Program-made: the position numbers and the translations under genes
Part shown: one piece after another, positions 1 to 8,572 of the stretch
How the letters are laid out: the number at the start of each line of letters is the position of its first letter
How positions within the stretch are numbered: the stretch's first letter is position 1
DNA from: Pseudoramibacter faecis
GTDB taxonomy: Bacteria; Bacillota; Clostridia; Eubacteriales; Eubacteriaceae
Direction: 5' to 3'
Assembly (NCBI RefSeq): GCF_036289405.1
Contig: NZ_JAYFFI010000005.1
Coordinates: forward strand, 1 to 64,000
Length of the DNA: 64,000 nucleotides
Notes under the pieces: generated by a model
What the model was told of the DNA's origin: nothing
Seen by the model: only the letters and a program-made list of their open reading frames with translations
The model's database searches: none

Positions 1-322
1 TGCTTTTCCAGGTTTTATGGTACTATTCTCTTTTCTATGACCTCGCCGCCTGAAGCGACAGCTTCTACATCTTACCAGGACGTAATGATTCTGTCAAGCT
101 TTTTTTAAAGTTTTTTCAGCTCATCGCCCGGCCGCCGCCCGAAGCGGCAACGACAGCTATTATACGCCCCTTCCTTCATCCCTGTCAATCCCTTTCCTTT
201 ATCTTTTTCGGTCTTTTTCGCGGCGCAGGGTTTTCCTGCTGTTCGCTCCGGGTGCGTGATGTCTATTATATCACGTTCCGGCGAAACGACCAAACCTTTT
301 TTCATTTTTTAATAGCTTCTTT
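1..322. other. Intergenic stretch, no gene recognised
   Basis: No convincing coding region is visible. The short open frames have unusual composition and no ribosome binding site. The stretch is pyrimidine-rich on the plus strand and probably holds the flank of a gene to the left of the window. I see no tRNA, riboswitch core or repeat in it. Confidence 0.5.
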
Positions 323-353
323 GCGAAAAAGGGCCGGCCATTGGCCGGCCCTT
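323..353 (-). terminator. Intrinsic terminator after fixX
   Basis: A perfect 11-bp stem (AAGGGCCGGCC with its complement, three-base loop) is followed on the minus strand by a T-run. It lies 10 bases past the fixX stop and closes the whole minus-strand lut-men-fix run. Confidence 0.9.
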
Positions 354-362
354 AAGAGACCG

Positions 363-647
363 TCAACCTTCGCGATAGCTCACGCCGAAGCTGCCTTCGG
401 GGTAATGCCAGTCTTCTATCAGTTTGCCCATGGAGAGCACCCGACAGGTGCCGCATTCTAAACAGCCCAGGTGACTGAACTGCACTTCGCCGTCGATGTA
501 TTTGTAGCAGCCGGCGGGGCAGGCCAGCACAACCTTGCGGATCTCCGCCTCATCCTTGTACGCCTTGTTAATCTGGATATGAGCATTTTCTTCGTCGGTA
601 TGGAAGAGATCCAGCGCCAATTTGTCGTCTATCGTCATTTTTTTCAT
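363..647 (-). CDS. fixX: FixX-like ferredoxin
   Basis: A 94-residue protein of the FixX/EtfX family, the small ferredoxin partner of FixC-type ETF:quinone oxidoreductases. It passes electrons between the ETF flavoprotein and the FAD protein or quinone pool at the membrane. The C-terminal half has the clustered cysteines CPAGCY and CLECGTC that ligate an iron-sulfur cluster; the N-terminal half is short and lacks the usual first ferredoxin motif, as in FixX. The gene starts directly after the fixC stop with no gap, so the two are translationally coupled. fixA and fixB, the usual partners, are not in this window. The FixX assignment rests on motif and position next to fixC. Confidence 0.88.
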   Translation of the reverse strand: MKKMTIDDKLALDLFHTDEENAHIQINKAYKDEAEIRKVVLACPAGCYKYIDGEVQFSHLGCLECGTCRVLSMGKLIEDWHYPEGSFGVSYREG

Positions 648-1943
648 TTAAAACGCCTCCAATACGGTCGATGCAAAATCCGTCAGTTCCGCCACGCTGG
701 TGTGCGATGCCACCGCGTTGATCATGTACATGATCAGGCCCATTTCCTCCTTGCCGTTAACGGTGAAGGCTTTAGTCGCAATGTCGTCCACCATATCGGG
801 CACGTCTTGGAAGATTTCCCGGCGGGAAAGCAGAGTCGGGAAACCCTTGTAAGTCTTCATATCCCGCATGATAAAGCTTTGGTTCACCGCTTCCGGATAA
901 CTCGAAAGGACCTCGGCGCTGAAGTCGCTCTGGGCGTGAGCCTTGATCACAGCCTCCGCGGCAAGTCTGCCGGATTCGATGGCAAAGTCCATCCCCCGGA
1001 CGGTGTAGCCCAGGTTGATGACCATCCCCGCCGCGTCCCCGGTGAGCAGCACACCGTTGCGGACGAGCTCGGGCACCATGGCCAGACCTTCTTCCGGCAC
1101 GAGATGACCGGAGTATTCCACAGTCTTGCCTCCTTCAATATAGGGCGCAATAGCCGGGTGTGCCTTGAAGCGGTCGAGCATGTCGGGCACAGCCACATCG
1201 GAGTGACCGATGTCGCTCAAAGTCGCGACGATCCCAATGGAGACACTGTCCTTATTGGTATAGAGCAGGCCGCCGCCGAAGCCGCCGAGGGTAGGATCGC
1301 CCACAGTCAGCCAGGACATGCCCTCCTGCCCGCGCAGGCCGAAGCGCTCGTTGATCACGTCCTCGCCAAGCTTGATGACCTCCTTGGCGCCAACCGCCAC
1401 CTGATGGGGCTCCAGCTCCTTGGTCATACCCAGGTCTTTGGCCAGCAGGGCATTGACCCCGTCGGCCAGAATGACCACATCGGCTTCCATGATTTCGCCG
1501 CCGGCATCGATGCCGATAACCTTGCCGTCTTCCACCACGCATCGATCGACGCAGATGGAAGAGACCACCGCGGCGCCAGCTTCTTCGGCTTTTTCAGACA
1601 TCCACTGGTCAAATTTAGAGCGCAGCACGGTATAGGACGCGTCCTCCGGTGTAGCGCTGAGCTTTTCCGAGCTAAAACCGATATCCAGGCAGCTCTTTTC
1701 GCTCATGATCGAAATTTTTTCGTGATTGACAATTCTTTCAATGGGGGCTTCCTCGGCAAAATTGGGAATGATCTTCTCCAGACTGTGGCCGTAAAGCCGC
1801 CCGCCCGTCATGTTCTTATCGCCGCAATGATCGCCGCGCTCGATGAGAAGCACCTCCAGACCTTCCCGCGCCAGCACGATCGCTGCTGAACAACCGGCCA
1901 TGCCGCCGCCAACGATAATCGCGTCAAATTTATCCTCGCTCAT
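648..1943 (-). CDS. fixC: FixC-like FAD-dependent electron transfer flavoprotein:quinone oxidoreductase
   Basis: A 431-residue flavoprotein of the FixC/EtfC branch of the geranylgeranyl-reductase/ETF-QO superfamily. The N-terminal Rossmann motif GGGMAGC (about residues 11-17) and the DAAG segment near residue 300 bind FAD. The family moves electrons between ETF (FixAB) and quinone, and in bifurcating EtfABCX complexes it is the quinone-side branch. I start it at the ATG at 1943, where AAGGAGAG sits at good spacing; an upstream in-frame ATG at 1976 has no such site. It follows menG by 43 bases and joins fixX directly. Placement behind menaquinone genes supports quinone as the acceptor; that is inference. 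Confidence 0.88.
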   Translation of the reverse strand: MSEDKFDAIIVGGGMAGCSAAIVLAREGLEVLLIERGDHCGDKNMTGGRLYGHSLEKIIPNFAEEAPIERIVNHEKISIMSEKSCLDIGFSSEKLSATPEDASYTVLRSKFDQWMSEKAEEAGAAVVSSICVDRCVVEDGKVIGIDAGGEIMEADVVILADGVNALLAKDLGMTKELEPHQVAVGAKEVIKLGEDVINERFGLRGQEGMSWLTVGDPTLGGFGGGLLYTNKDSVSIGIVATLSDIGHSDVAVPDMLDRFKAHPAIAPYIEGGKTVEYSGHLVPEEGLAMVPELVRNGVLLTGDAAGMVINLGYTVRGMDFAIESGRLAAEAVIKAHAQSDFSAEVLSSYPEAVNQSFIMRDMKTYKGFPTLLSRREIFQDVPDMVDDIATKAFTVNGKEEMGLIMYMINAVASHTSVAELTDFASTVLEAF

Positions 1944-1986
1944 GTTCTCTCCTTCTTTTATTCTGATGATCTCCACGAAGCCGCCG

Positions 1987-2706
1987 CTACTTGCACCCGC
2001 AAAACATCATGCAGGCACCAAACAGAAACGACCGCTCCCCAATGGCCCGCAACCCGATCGTTTGAAACAGGTCGACCATGTCACGCTTTTTTAAAAATTG
2101 TTCCGTCGATTCCCACAGCCAGCGATATGCCTGGCGATGACGGCTGCCGCCGCCGAGAATCGGCATGATATGCTTGAAATACAGTCGGTAAAAAGGACGC
2201 ACCGGCCCCGTCTCCGGCACCAGGGAATCAAGGCAGTAAAGCCGTCCCCCGGGCACGAGCACCCGGCGCATCTCCCCCAGCACCTGAGCGTAATCCTCGG
2301 TGTTGCGCAGGCCGAAGGCGATGCACGCCGCCGAGAAGCTCCCGTCCGGAAAGTCGAGATGCATGGCATCCCCTGCCGTCCAATACAGCCTGGCCCGAAG
2401 CGCTTCCGGGGTTTTCCGCCGGGCCACCGCAAGCATGTTCTCCGAAAAATCCACCCCGGTGACGGTCAGATCCGGCCGGCGTTCGGCTAGGCCGATGGCG
2501 ATATCTCCGGTGCCGCAGCACAGATCCAGCACCCCCTGCCGGGGCAGCGTGGTCCTGGCCAGTTCCGCGATGAGAGCGGCTTTCCATCGTCGCTGCAGTC
2601 CCAGGCTGATGCGCCGGTTACCGCCGTCATAATGCTCCGAGATGCTCTCGAACACGTCGTGCACCCGCTCCCGCTTGGCGGGCGGCGCGTCCGGTTTTAC
2701 ATCCAT
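1987..2706 (-). CDS. menG: Demethylmenaquinone methyltransferase (UbiE/MenG)
   Basis: A 239-residue SAM-dependent methyltransferase of the UbiE/COQ5 family that converts demethylmenaquinone to menaquinone, the last step of quinone synthesis. The SAM-binding motif I DLCCGTGD, the GVDFSENML segment and the FGLRNTEDY region typical of UbiE are all present, and the length is normal. It overlaps the end of menA by 10 bases, so translation is coupled. The neighbours make prenyl diphosphate and attach it to the naphthoate ring, which agrees with MenG rather than an unrelated methyltransferase. Confidence 0.92.
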   Translation of the reverse strand: MDVKPDAPPAKRERVHDVFESISEHYDGGNRRISLGLQRRWKAALIAELARTTLPRQGVLDLCCGTGDIAIGLAERRPDLTVTGVDFSENMLAVARRKTPEALRARLYWTAGDAMHLDFPDGSFSAACIAFGLRNTEDYAQVLGEMRRVLVPGGRLYCLDSLVPETGPVRPFYRLYFKHIMPILGGGSRHRQAYRWLWESTEQFLKKRDMVDLFQTIGLRAIGERSFLFGACMMFCGCK

Positions 2707-3632
2707 CCGGTCACCTCCGCGAGCGAAGCTGCCGCCGCCGCGAAAATGCAGGCGCCCCCCGCCAGCGCGTTGGCCTTGGCAATGCCCTGCATCTGGCGAA
2801 TCCGCCCCTCAGGCTGAAGCCTGGTGTGAAACAGCTGCCAAAAGGGCCGCCTGGCCAAAACGAACACCCACGCCGGCGCCAAAAGCCCCCAGGGCCCGAA
2901 GGCCACCCAGGGCAGCGCCGCCAGGGCGACAATCCACAGGGCCACACCGAAGTGATAGCCCGCCACCGTCCGTCGCCTGCCGAGCAGCGCCGGCAGGGTC
3001 CGCCGGCCGGCTGCCCGGTCCTTTTCAATGTCGCAGCCGTTGTTGGTCATCATAATGAGCCCGATGCCGATGACAAAGGGCAAACTGATGAGCAAAATCT
3101 CCGGGTGAAGGCGGTTGTCCGCCGCCGCGGTGATGCCCAGAGGGATGAATCCCCCCATCACCCCGCCGGAAACGACCTCCCCGAAGGGCAGCCGAGACAC
3201 GGGCGCAGGACCGGCAGAATAAAGCACCACCACGGCCCCGCCGACAAGACCCACCGCCAGGGGCGCACCGAGATTCGGCGCAGAACCAATGACGCCAGCT
3301 AAGGCACCAGTCGCGAGAAAAGCCGCCCCCAGATACCTGGCGTGAACGGGATTGATGTTTTCATACACCAAGGTCGCGTCGTTTTTCGCCACGTTATCGG
3401 TCACCTGATCAGTGCCGCTGATAAAATCAGCGTAATCGTTGAGGGTATTGACCGCTGCCTGCATGAACACGCAGGCCAGCACCAGCAGGACACCCCGCCA
3501 AAAAGCCAGAGGCCGGCCCGCCTGGGCACTGGCCACCACTGCGAACACCGCAGGACCGACGGAAGCCACCCAGGTGTGAGGGGCCGCCAACTGCAGTGCC
3601 ATCCGGGGCGTCAGGCGATTATAAGACTTCAT
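2697..3632 (-). CDS. menA: 1,4-dihydroxy-2-naphthoate polyprenyltransferase (MenA)
   Basis: A 311-residue integral membrane prenyltransferase of the UbiA superfamily. It joins the polyprenyl chain to 1,4-dihydroxy-2-naphthoate to give demethylmenaquinone. The first aspartate-rich motif NDYADFISGTD (about residue 65) and the second, NNGCDIEKDRAAGRRTLP, which bind Mg-diphosphate, are clear, with about eight hydrophobic helices around them. The ATG lies two bases after the preceding synthase stop, and GGAGGTG in that gene's last codons serves as its ribosome binding site. An UbiA member with another aromatic acceptor is possible, but the neighbours argue for MenA. Confidence 0.9.
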   Translation of the reverse strand: MKSYNRLTPRMALQLAAPHTWVASVGPAVFAVVASAQAGRPLAFWRGVLLVLACVFMQAAVNTLNDYADFISGTDQVTDNVAKNDATLVYENINPVHARYLGAAFLATGALAGVIGSAPNLGAPLAVGLVGGAVVVLYSAGPAPVSRLPFGEVVSGGVMGGFIPLGITAAADNRLHPEILLISLPFVIGIGLIMMTNNGCDIEKDRAAGRRTLPALLGRRRTVAGYHFGVALWIVALAALPWVAFGPWGLLAPAWVFVLARRPFWQLFHTRLQPEGRIRQMQGIAKANALAGGACIFAAAAASLAEVTGWM

Positions 3633-3633
3633 C

Positions 3634-4641
3634 TCACACCTCCAGTCGGGCCAAAAATCGTTTGATGCGTTTCAAGCTGTGGCTGGATGGAAAGTCGTCG
3701 AGAATGGCCGTGGCCTGATCCCGATACGTCCGAATGGCCTGCCGGGTCTGCTCCAGACCGCCGCAACTGTCGATAGCGCCGCGTACAGCCACAATGCCTT
3801 CAAAATCCAGCGGCGCTTCCCGGTTGGCGGCAAGCAGAGGCCGCAGAGCCGCCCCGGCCTTGTCGTCCGCCAGCGCGATGAGCAGCGGCAGGGTGTAAAT
3901 CCCCTCCCGGACGTCCTGGCAGACATCCTTGCCATCCTCCAGAGGCGCCGCGGTGAAATCCAGCAGATCGTCCCGCAGCTGAAACAATATGCCCAGCAGT
4001 TCGCCGAATCGGGCCAGCCGCTCGATCGCTTCCGGCGCGCAGCCCCCCGTCATGGCTCCGATGCGACAGGCCGCCGCAAACAGGGCCCCGGTTTTGCCCT
4101 TGATGTTCTCAAAATACATCGCCTGGGTGGCGTCCGGCCGGTGGCGCAGGCACGCCTGGCCGATCTCCCCGGCGCACATCTTCTCGATGGCTTCGGCCAA
4201 AACGGCCCCGGGCGCGTTGAGCCCATCCTTCAGCTGATAATAATTAACCCGGGCCATGATGAAGTCCCCGGCGTAGACCGCCGCGTCCTTGCCATACCGG
4301 CTTTGAATGGCAGGCTTGCCCCGGCGAAAGCGGGCGTCGTCAACAATGTCGTCGTGAATCAGCGACGCCAGGTGAATGAGCTCCACCATAGCGGCCAGCT
4401 CCACCGCCTCCCGCCGATGGGCGTGCCAGGCGGGGCCGAGGCTCGCACAGAGCAGCAGCAGCCGGGGCCGCAGCATCTTGCCGAAATCGCTTAGGGTGTC
4501 GTCAAGAACGAAGCCCACCGGCGTTCCGGCGAAATCGTGGGCCGTCATCCGGGCAATGGCCGTCTTCACTTCCTTCTGCCAGCGGTCGCCCGTCACATCG
4601 AAAACGACGAGTTTGGCCGCGGCGTTTGTCTGTCCTGTCAT
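3634..4641 (-). CDS. hepT: Polyprenyl (probably heptaprenyl) diphosphate synthase catalytic subunit
   Basis: A 335-residue trans-prenyl diphosphate synthase. The two aspartate motifs LIHDDIVDD and FQLRDDLLDF bind Mg and the allylic and isopentenyl diphosphates. It makes the side chain for menaquinone. In many Firmicutes this chain comes from a two-subunit HepS/HepT enzyme; no HepS is seen here, so the chain length and any partner are unknown. The ATG at 4641 follows a GGGGGAG site. It sits between the LUD genes and menA with 28 and 1 base gaps. The family call is firm; the symbol is a guess from context. Confidence 0.85.
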   Translation of the reverse strand: MTGQTNAAAKLVVFDVTGDRWQKEVKTAIARMTAHDFAGTPVGFVLDDTLSDFGKMLRPRLLLLCASLGPAWHAHRREAVELAAMVELIHLASLIHDDIVDDARFRRGKPAIQSRYGKDAAVYAGDFIMARVNYYQLKDGLNAPGAVLAEAIEKMCAGEIGQACLRHRPDATQAMYFENIKGKTGALFAAACRIGAMTGGCAPEAIERLARFGELLGILFQLRDDLLDFTAAPLEDGKDVCQDVREGIYTLPLLIALADDKAGAALRPLLAANREAPLDFEGIVAVRGAIDSCGGLEQTRQAIRTYRDQATAILDDFPSSHSLKRIKRFLARLEV

Positions 4642-4669
4642 GGTTGTCTCCCCCGGTGCCCGGCCGGTT

Positions 4670-6844
4670 TTAGACCAGGCCGCGTTTTTCCGCGATGATT
4701 TCGGCCGTGTGCTTCACGTCCACCGGCACGTCGCGGGCGTCAAGGCCGCCTTTGATCTGCATCATGCAGCCGGGGCAGTCCACCGCCACGCAGTCGGCGC
4801 CGCTGTCTTTAATATGGCCGACCTTGCGCTCGACCAGCGGCGCGGCCACTTCGGGGAACTGAACGCTGTAGGAGCCGCCGAAGCCGCAGCAATAATCGCA
4901 TTCTTCCATTTCCTTAAAGTTCACACCCCTGGTATGCTTGAGCAGCTCGCGCTGTTCTTCAAAAACGTGGAGGCTGCGCTTGAGGTGACAGGAGTCGTGA
5001 TAGGTCACGGTGACGGGTTTGCCGTCGCCTTCGTCTGCCAAGCCGCCGAGCATATAGAAAAGCTTGCTGAAGTCGTAAGACTTGTCGCTGAGTTCCTGGG
5101 CTCGTTTTTGCATCTCGGTGCCTTCCTCGAAGAAGGTTTTGTAAAGGCGCAGCTGATGGGTGCAGGATGGGCAGGCGGTGACAATATAATCGTAATCTTC
5201 CGCGTGCATAGCCTCGATGTTCATCTCTGCCGTCTTCAGCGCGTTAACCGTATCCCCCATATTGGTGGCCGGGCAGCCGCAGCAGGACTGATCCATGGGC
5301 ATTTCCACCAGATAGCCCACCTCGTTGAGGTTGGCAATGACAGCCTTGGCCACATCCACATAGACAAAGTCGAGGAGGCAGCCGGCAAAGAGGGCAATTT
5401 TCCCCTTGGGCTCAGGCACGTTCTGTTTGATGGTTGGGAAGATATCCCGCAGGGGCATCTTCGCAATTTCCGGAAAGCTTCTGCCCTCCGTCAGGCCCGA
5501 AAGGAACATGGGCAGGTGACGGATCATCGGCTGTCCCTTGGTAAAGGGCGCCTGAGCCACCGAAGCAATGCGCAGCATCGAATGGAAGAGCTTGCGGTCG
5601 CTGACGGCGTCAAGCGCAAATTTGTGAATCGGATCCTGATGCTTTGCGACGCTCTTTTCCCGCAGCTTCAGGATCATTTCCGCGATGTGCAGGCCGCCGC
5701 CGCAGACTTCGTTGCAGCGTTTGCACTGCAGACAGATGTTCTGAATCTGATCAGCCCGATCCTCGGAAACCAGGAAGTGGGTGAGCAGGGTTCCGATGCC
5801 GCCGGTGTAGACGTTGGAGCCGTAAACATGGCCGCCAAGCAGGGCGAAGGCCGGACAGACGTCCAGGCAAGCCCCGCAGCGGATGCAGTTGTAAATTTCT
5901 CTGAAATCTTTGTCCGCCAGAATTTCCCGGCGTCCCGGATCGTCCAGGATAACGACGTGGAAATCCTTCGGAGCCTTGGTGTCGGCTTCCTTATCGGTGC
6001 ACACTTCCGTCGCCCCGGTATACATCGAAATGTAGGATGTAATGCGCTGGGCGGTGCCGTTGCGCGGCAGGGCTTTGAAGATATAGCGCGCGTCCGATAG
6101 ACTCTTAACGAATTTTTCAATCCCGAAAACATAGAGATGGATTTTGGGCAGGGTCCCGACCATGCGGCCGTTGCCTTCGTTGGTCATGGTAAAGACGGTG
6201 CCCGTTTCCGCCACGGCCACGTTGGCCCCGGAAACCCCCATATCCGCATGAGTGAATTTATCCCGCATAACCCGGCGGGCGGTTTTCACTTCCTCGGAGA
6301 TGATGGGTTCATTTTTTTCCTTGGTGTAGTCCGTAAACAGATCTGCCACCTGTTCTTTATTCAAATAGAGCGCGGGCATGACCATGTGGACCGGGGTTTG
6401 GCCGTCCAGAGCGATAATGAATTCGCCCAGATCGGTTTCGTCGACGGTGATGCCGTCGTCCCCGAGGACCTGGTTCATGTGAATTTCCTCCGACGCCATG
6501 GATTTGGACTTCACAATGGTCTGGACGCCCTTTTCTTTCACGAGGTTGCGCACAAATTCCGTGGCTTCCTCGGTGCTCTTGGCGTGAAAAACGTGGCCGC
6601 CCCTGGCGGTGCAGTTCTTGGTGAACTCCTCGATCATTTCGTCCACGTGATCCGCCGCGTAGCTCTTGACTTCTTTAATCTTCTGCTGGGTCTCTTCGAA
6701 ATCGACACCTTTGTAGGAATTCAGGCGCCTTTCCGGATAAGTCGCACAAAAGTTTCCCAGGGTTCTCCCGAGGGTCTTATTATGTAAAGCTTCTTGGATC
6801 TCCTGCTTTAAAGCTTGGTTTTCCTGGGTCGCTTCGTTAGCCAT
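4670..6844 (-). CDS. LutB-LutA fusion: iron-sulfur lactate-utilisation protein
   Basis: A 724-residue protein that joins two usually separate subunits of the LutABC (LldEFG) L-lactate oxidation complex. Residues about 60-300 form a LUD (LutB/YkgG) domain. CIRCGACLDVC (about 320-330) and CLQCKRCNEVC (about 371-381) ligate two [4Fe-4S] clusters. The C-terminal part holds two CCG repeats (SCCGC near 525 and YCCGFGG near 685) as in LutA/LldE and HdrB-like proteins, which also bind clusters. It probably oxidises lactate or another 2-hydroxy acid in the cytoplasm, with LutC from the next gene. AAGGAGG sits nine bases before the ATG. The substrate cannot be read from sequence. Confidence 0.85.
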   Translation of the reverse strand: MANEATQENQALKQEIQEALHNKTLGRTLGNFCATYPERRLNSYKGVDFEETQQKIKEVKSYAADHVDEMIEEFTKNCTARGGHVFHAKSTEEATEFVRNLVKEKGVQTIVKSKSMASEEIHMNQVLGDDGITVDETDLGEFIIALDGQTPVHMVMPALYLNKEQVADLFTDYTKEKNEPIISEEVKTARRVMRDKFTHADMGVSGANVAVAETGTVFTMTNEGNGRMVGTLPKIHLYVFGIEKFVKSLSDARYIFKALPRNGTAQRITSYISMYTGATEVCTDKEADTKAPKDFHVVILDDPGRREILADKDFREIYNCIRCGACLDVCPAFALLGGHVYGSNVYTGGIGTLLTHFLVSEDRADQIQNICLQCKRCNEVCGGGLHIAEMILKLREKSVAKHQDPIHKFALDAVSDRKLFHSMLRIASVAQAPFTKGQPMIRHLPMFLSGLTEGRSFPEIAKMPLRDIFPTIKQNVPEPKGKIALFAGCLLDFVYVDVAKAVIANLNEVGYLVEMPMDQSCCGCPATNMGDTVNALKTAEMNIEAMHAEDYDYIVTACPSCTHQLRLYKTFFEEGTEMQKRAQELSDKSYDFSKLFYMLGGLADEGDGKPVTVTYHDSCHLKRSLHVFEEQRELLKHTRGVNFKEMEECDYCCGFGGSYSVQFPEVAAPLVERKVGHIKDSGADCVAVDCPGCMMQIKGGLDARDVPVDVKHTAEIIAEKRGLV

Positions 6845-6873
6845 GATTGATTACCTCCTTCTCTGTCCCGACG

Positions 6874-7419
6874 TCACGCGTCGTCCACGATGACGGCCGT
6901 CAGTTTGATGGGTCCGTGCACACCGACCGTCCCGACACATTCGATGTCGGCCGTCCGGCTCGGCCCGGTGATAAAGCCGACATAGGCGGGCAGTTCCGGC
7001 ATTTCGCTCAAAATATCGAACATATCGTCGTACAAAGGAACGATGGTCGATCCCTTGACCACACCGATATAGTGCTCCGACATAGTGGCGATGATCCGGC
7101 CGTCGACATCGTCACTCATCTGCATCATGGAGCCGAGCTCCGCGATGCCGTAGCCGTTTTCGGTCACGCCGCCCTTGTCCGTTTCCGCATTCTTGCGGAC
7201 ATGGTCGGTGTGGACCGTCATCCCCGCCGATTCGAGGGCGGCCTTTACACCGGCCGCTTCAAACAGCGGCGACTGCCCCAAACACAATGACGAAATGCCG
7301 TCCTTTTGATAAATATCGGCGATCGTCTTCCCCAACTCATCCCTTGAAGTGCGGACACATTCACCGTTGACCCCTTCAAGGTTTTCTTTAAACCGCTCGT
7401 ACAATTCCTCCGAAAACAT
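6874..7419 (-). CDS. lutC: LutC-like LUD-domain protein
   Basis: A 181-residue single LUD-domain protein, the size expected for LutC/LldG. It shows the family's GITENGYGIAE-like segment (here GVTENGYGIAELG), the SMMQ stretch and the GPSRTADIE motif near the C-terminus. LutC works with LutA and LutB in L-lactate oxidation to pyruvate; its own role is not understood. It precedes the lutB-lutA fusion by 29 bases on the same strand, so the three Lut parts are carried by two genes. The ATG follows an AAGGGG site. Confidence 0.85.
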   Translation of the reverse strand: MFSEELYERFKENLEGVNGECVRTSRDELGKTIADIYQKDGISSLCLGQSPLFEAAGVKAALESAGMTVHTDHVRKNAETDKGGVTENGYGIAELGSMMQMSDDVDGRIIATMSEHYIGVVKGSTIVPLYDDMFDILSEMPELPAYVGFITGPSRTADIECVGTVGVHGPIKLTAVIVDDA

Positions 7420-7521
7420 GAGTGCACCCCTTTCTTGATTTGTGCGCGCTGTTAATGATCCGTAAAAATCGATTATCCCGTCGCTTTGAAGCCATCACCT
7501 CCCTCAATGTGCTGCTGCGGA

Positions 7522-8379
7522 TTACAAGAAAATATTGACGGTGCCAATAACCGCTCCGAGCAGCGCACCAAACCACACCACCATCCGCAGTTCCCGGGCG
7601 ACAATATCGAGGACCAGGGATTCCACCTCCCCGGCGCTCATCAGGTTCATCTTCCCGGTGATCTGGGTCACGATGTCGATGCTCTCGACGATAGGCCGGA
7701 CATTTTTGCGCATGAAGCGCAGATAAACCGCCTTGATTCCGTCGATGAGCACCCGCTCATTTTCAAACAATGCCTCCGTGAGCCGCTCTACCGGCTCTTC
7801 CGCCAGGGATGCCCCCTCCTCGGCAAGCATTTCAGCGATGAGGGTTTGTCCCTCCGACGCAAGCTGGGCTTCCAGCTGGTCGGCGATGGGGCCGGCATAG
7901 GCCGTCGCCAGATTGCCCATGAGCCGACTGGTTTCGCTTTCGCTCATGGCCTGAGCGCTGCTGATGACCATTTTGCGGGCAGTGCCGGAAGCCACCAGTC
8001 GATCCCGAATCCGGGTCGCCAGGGCCGCCCGCATGCGGGCGGCCGCAGCCTCGGGCACGGCCGGTCCCAGTTCCCCCATCGTCCGGGTGCTGTGCAGCTC
8101 TGCCGCCACCTGGCGGGCAATCTCCTCGGCAAAGGGCTCCGAAAGAAAGACGATCTCCAAATCGTCCCAATTGAAAAATTTCGCGAAAACCGCTTTGCCC
8201 AAGGCATCCGCCAGTTGAGCCTTGCGCCGGGGAATGATGCCCGGCGTGAAAGGCACCCGCCGGCCGAAAATCATCTTGGGCGTGAGCGGGCGAAAAAGCA
8301 TCTTGATAGCGATATAGTTTGTGATGTAGCCAATAACGGCCCCGATCAAAGGGGGCACAATCCAATGGATAAGCAACAT
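7522..8379 (-). CDS. DUF445 family membrane protein
   Basis: A 285-residue DUF445 (YheB-like) protein of unknown role. An N-terminal hydrophobic helix with IGYITNYIAIKMLFRP, the family signature, is followed by FTPGIIPRRKAQLA and a long helical, probably cytoplasmic middle; a second hydrophobic helix ends the protein (VVWFGALLGAVIGTV). I start it at the ATG at 8379 after AAGAGGAA; a start 11 codons upstream has no site. It is the first gene after the promoter at 8544-8572 and lies 102 bases before lutC, so it may be co-transcribed with the lut-men-fix genes. No function is claimed. Confidence 0.85.
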   Translation of the reverse strand: MLLIHWIVPPLIGAVIGYITNYIAIKMLFRPLTPKMIFGRRVPFTPGIIPRRKAQLADALGKAVFAKFFNWDDLEIVFLSEPFAEEIARQVAAELHSTRTMGELGPAVPEAAAARMRAALATRIRDRLVASGTARKMVISSAQAMSESETSRLMGNLATAYAGPIADQLEAQLASEGQTLIAEMLAEEGASLAEEPVERLTEALFENERVLIDGIKAVYLRFMRKNVRPIVESIDIVTQITGKMNLMSAGEVESLVLDIVARELRMVVWFGALLGAVIGTVNIFL

Positions 8380-8522
8380 GTGGTTCCTCTTGAAAACAGC
8401 TAATAAATGCAAAAATAGTGCTGAAAAAATCGGGGGCCAGTGCCTCAGCCCGCCGCAAAATTCACAGAAGGTGGTCGGAACGGATTGAAAGTAAGGACGG
8501 TCAGCCGTCAGTTGTGGTTAAT

Positions 8523-8533
8523 TGGTCCGACCA
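8523..8533 (-). promoter_or_regulatory. Candidate GntR/FadR-type (LldR-like) operator
   Basis: TGGTCCGACCA is an 11-base palindrome that fits the TNGTNNNACNA pattern described for FadR-subfamily GntR regulators such as LldR and PdhR. It starts 11 bases downstream of the -10 box of the promoter at 8544-8572, where a repressor would block initiation. No such regulator gene is in the window. Its role is inferred from position and consensus only. Confidence 0.5.
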
Positions 8534-8543
8534 CTTGGTTATC

Positions 8544-8572
8544 ATTATATCCTCTTTTGAAAACATATGCAA
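8544..8572 (-). promoter_or_regulatory. Sigma-A type promoter of the DUF445-lut-men-fix run
   Basis: On the minus strand, TTGCAT and TATAAT are separated by exactly 17 bases. The expected start near 8537 leaves a leader of about 160 bases before the DUF445 ATG. No other equally good promoter was seen upstream of lutC. Confidence 0.7.

Noticed and set aside
471..1889. 472-codon open frame on the plus strand opposite fixC
   Set aside because: Lies antisense to a well-supported gene, has no ribosome binding site or known domain, and its composition mirrors the codon use of fixC.
4376..6100. 574-codon open frame on the plus strand opposite the lutB-lutA fusion
   Set aside because: Antisense shadow of a GC-biased gene, with no motif and no signals for expression.
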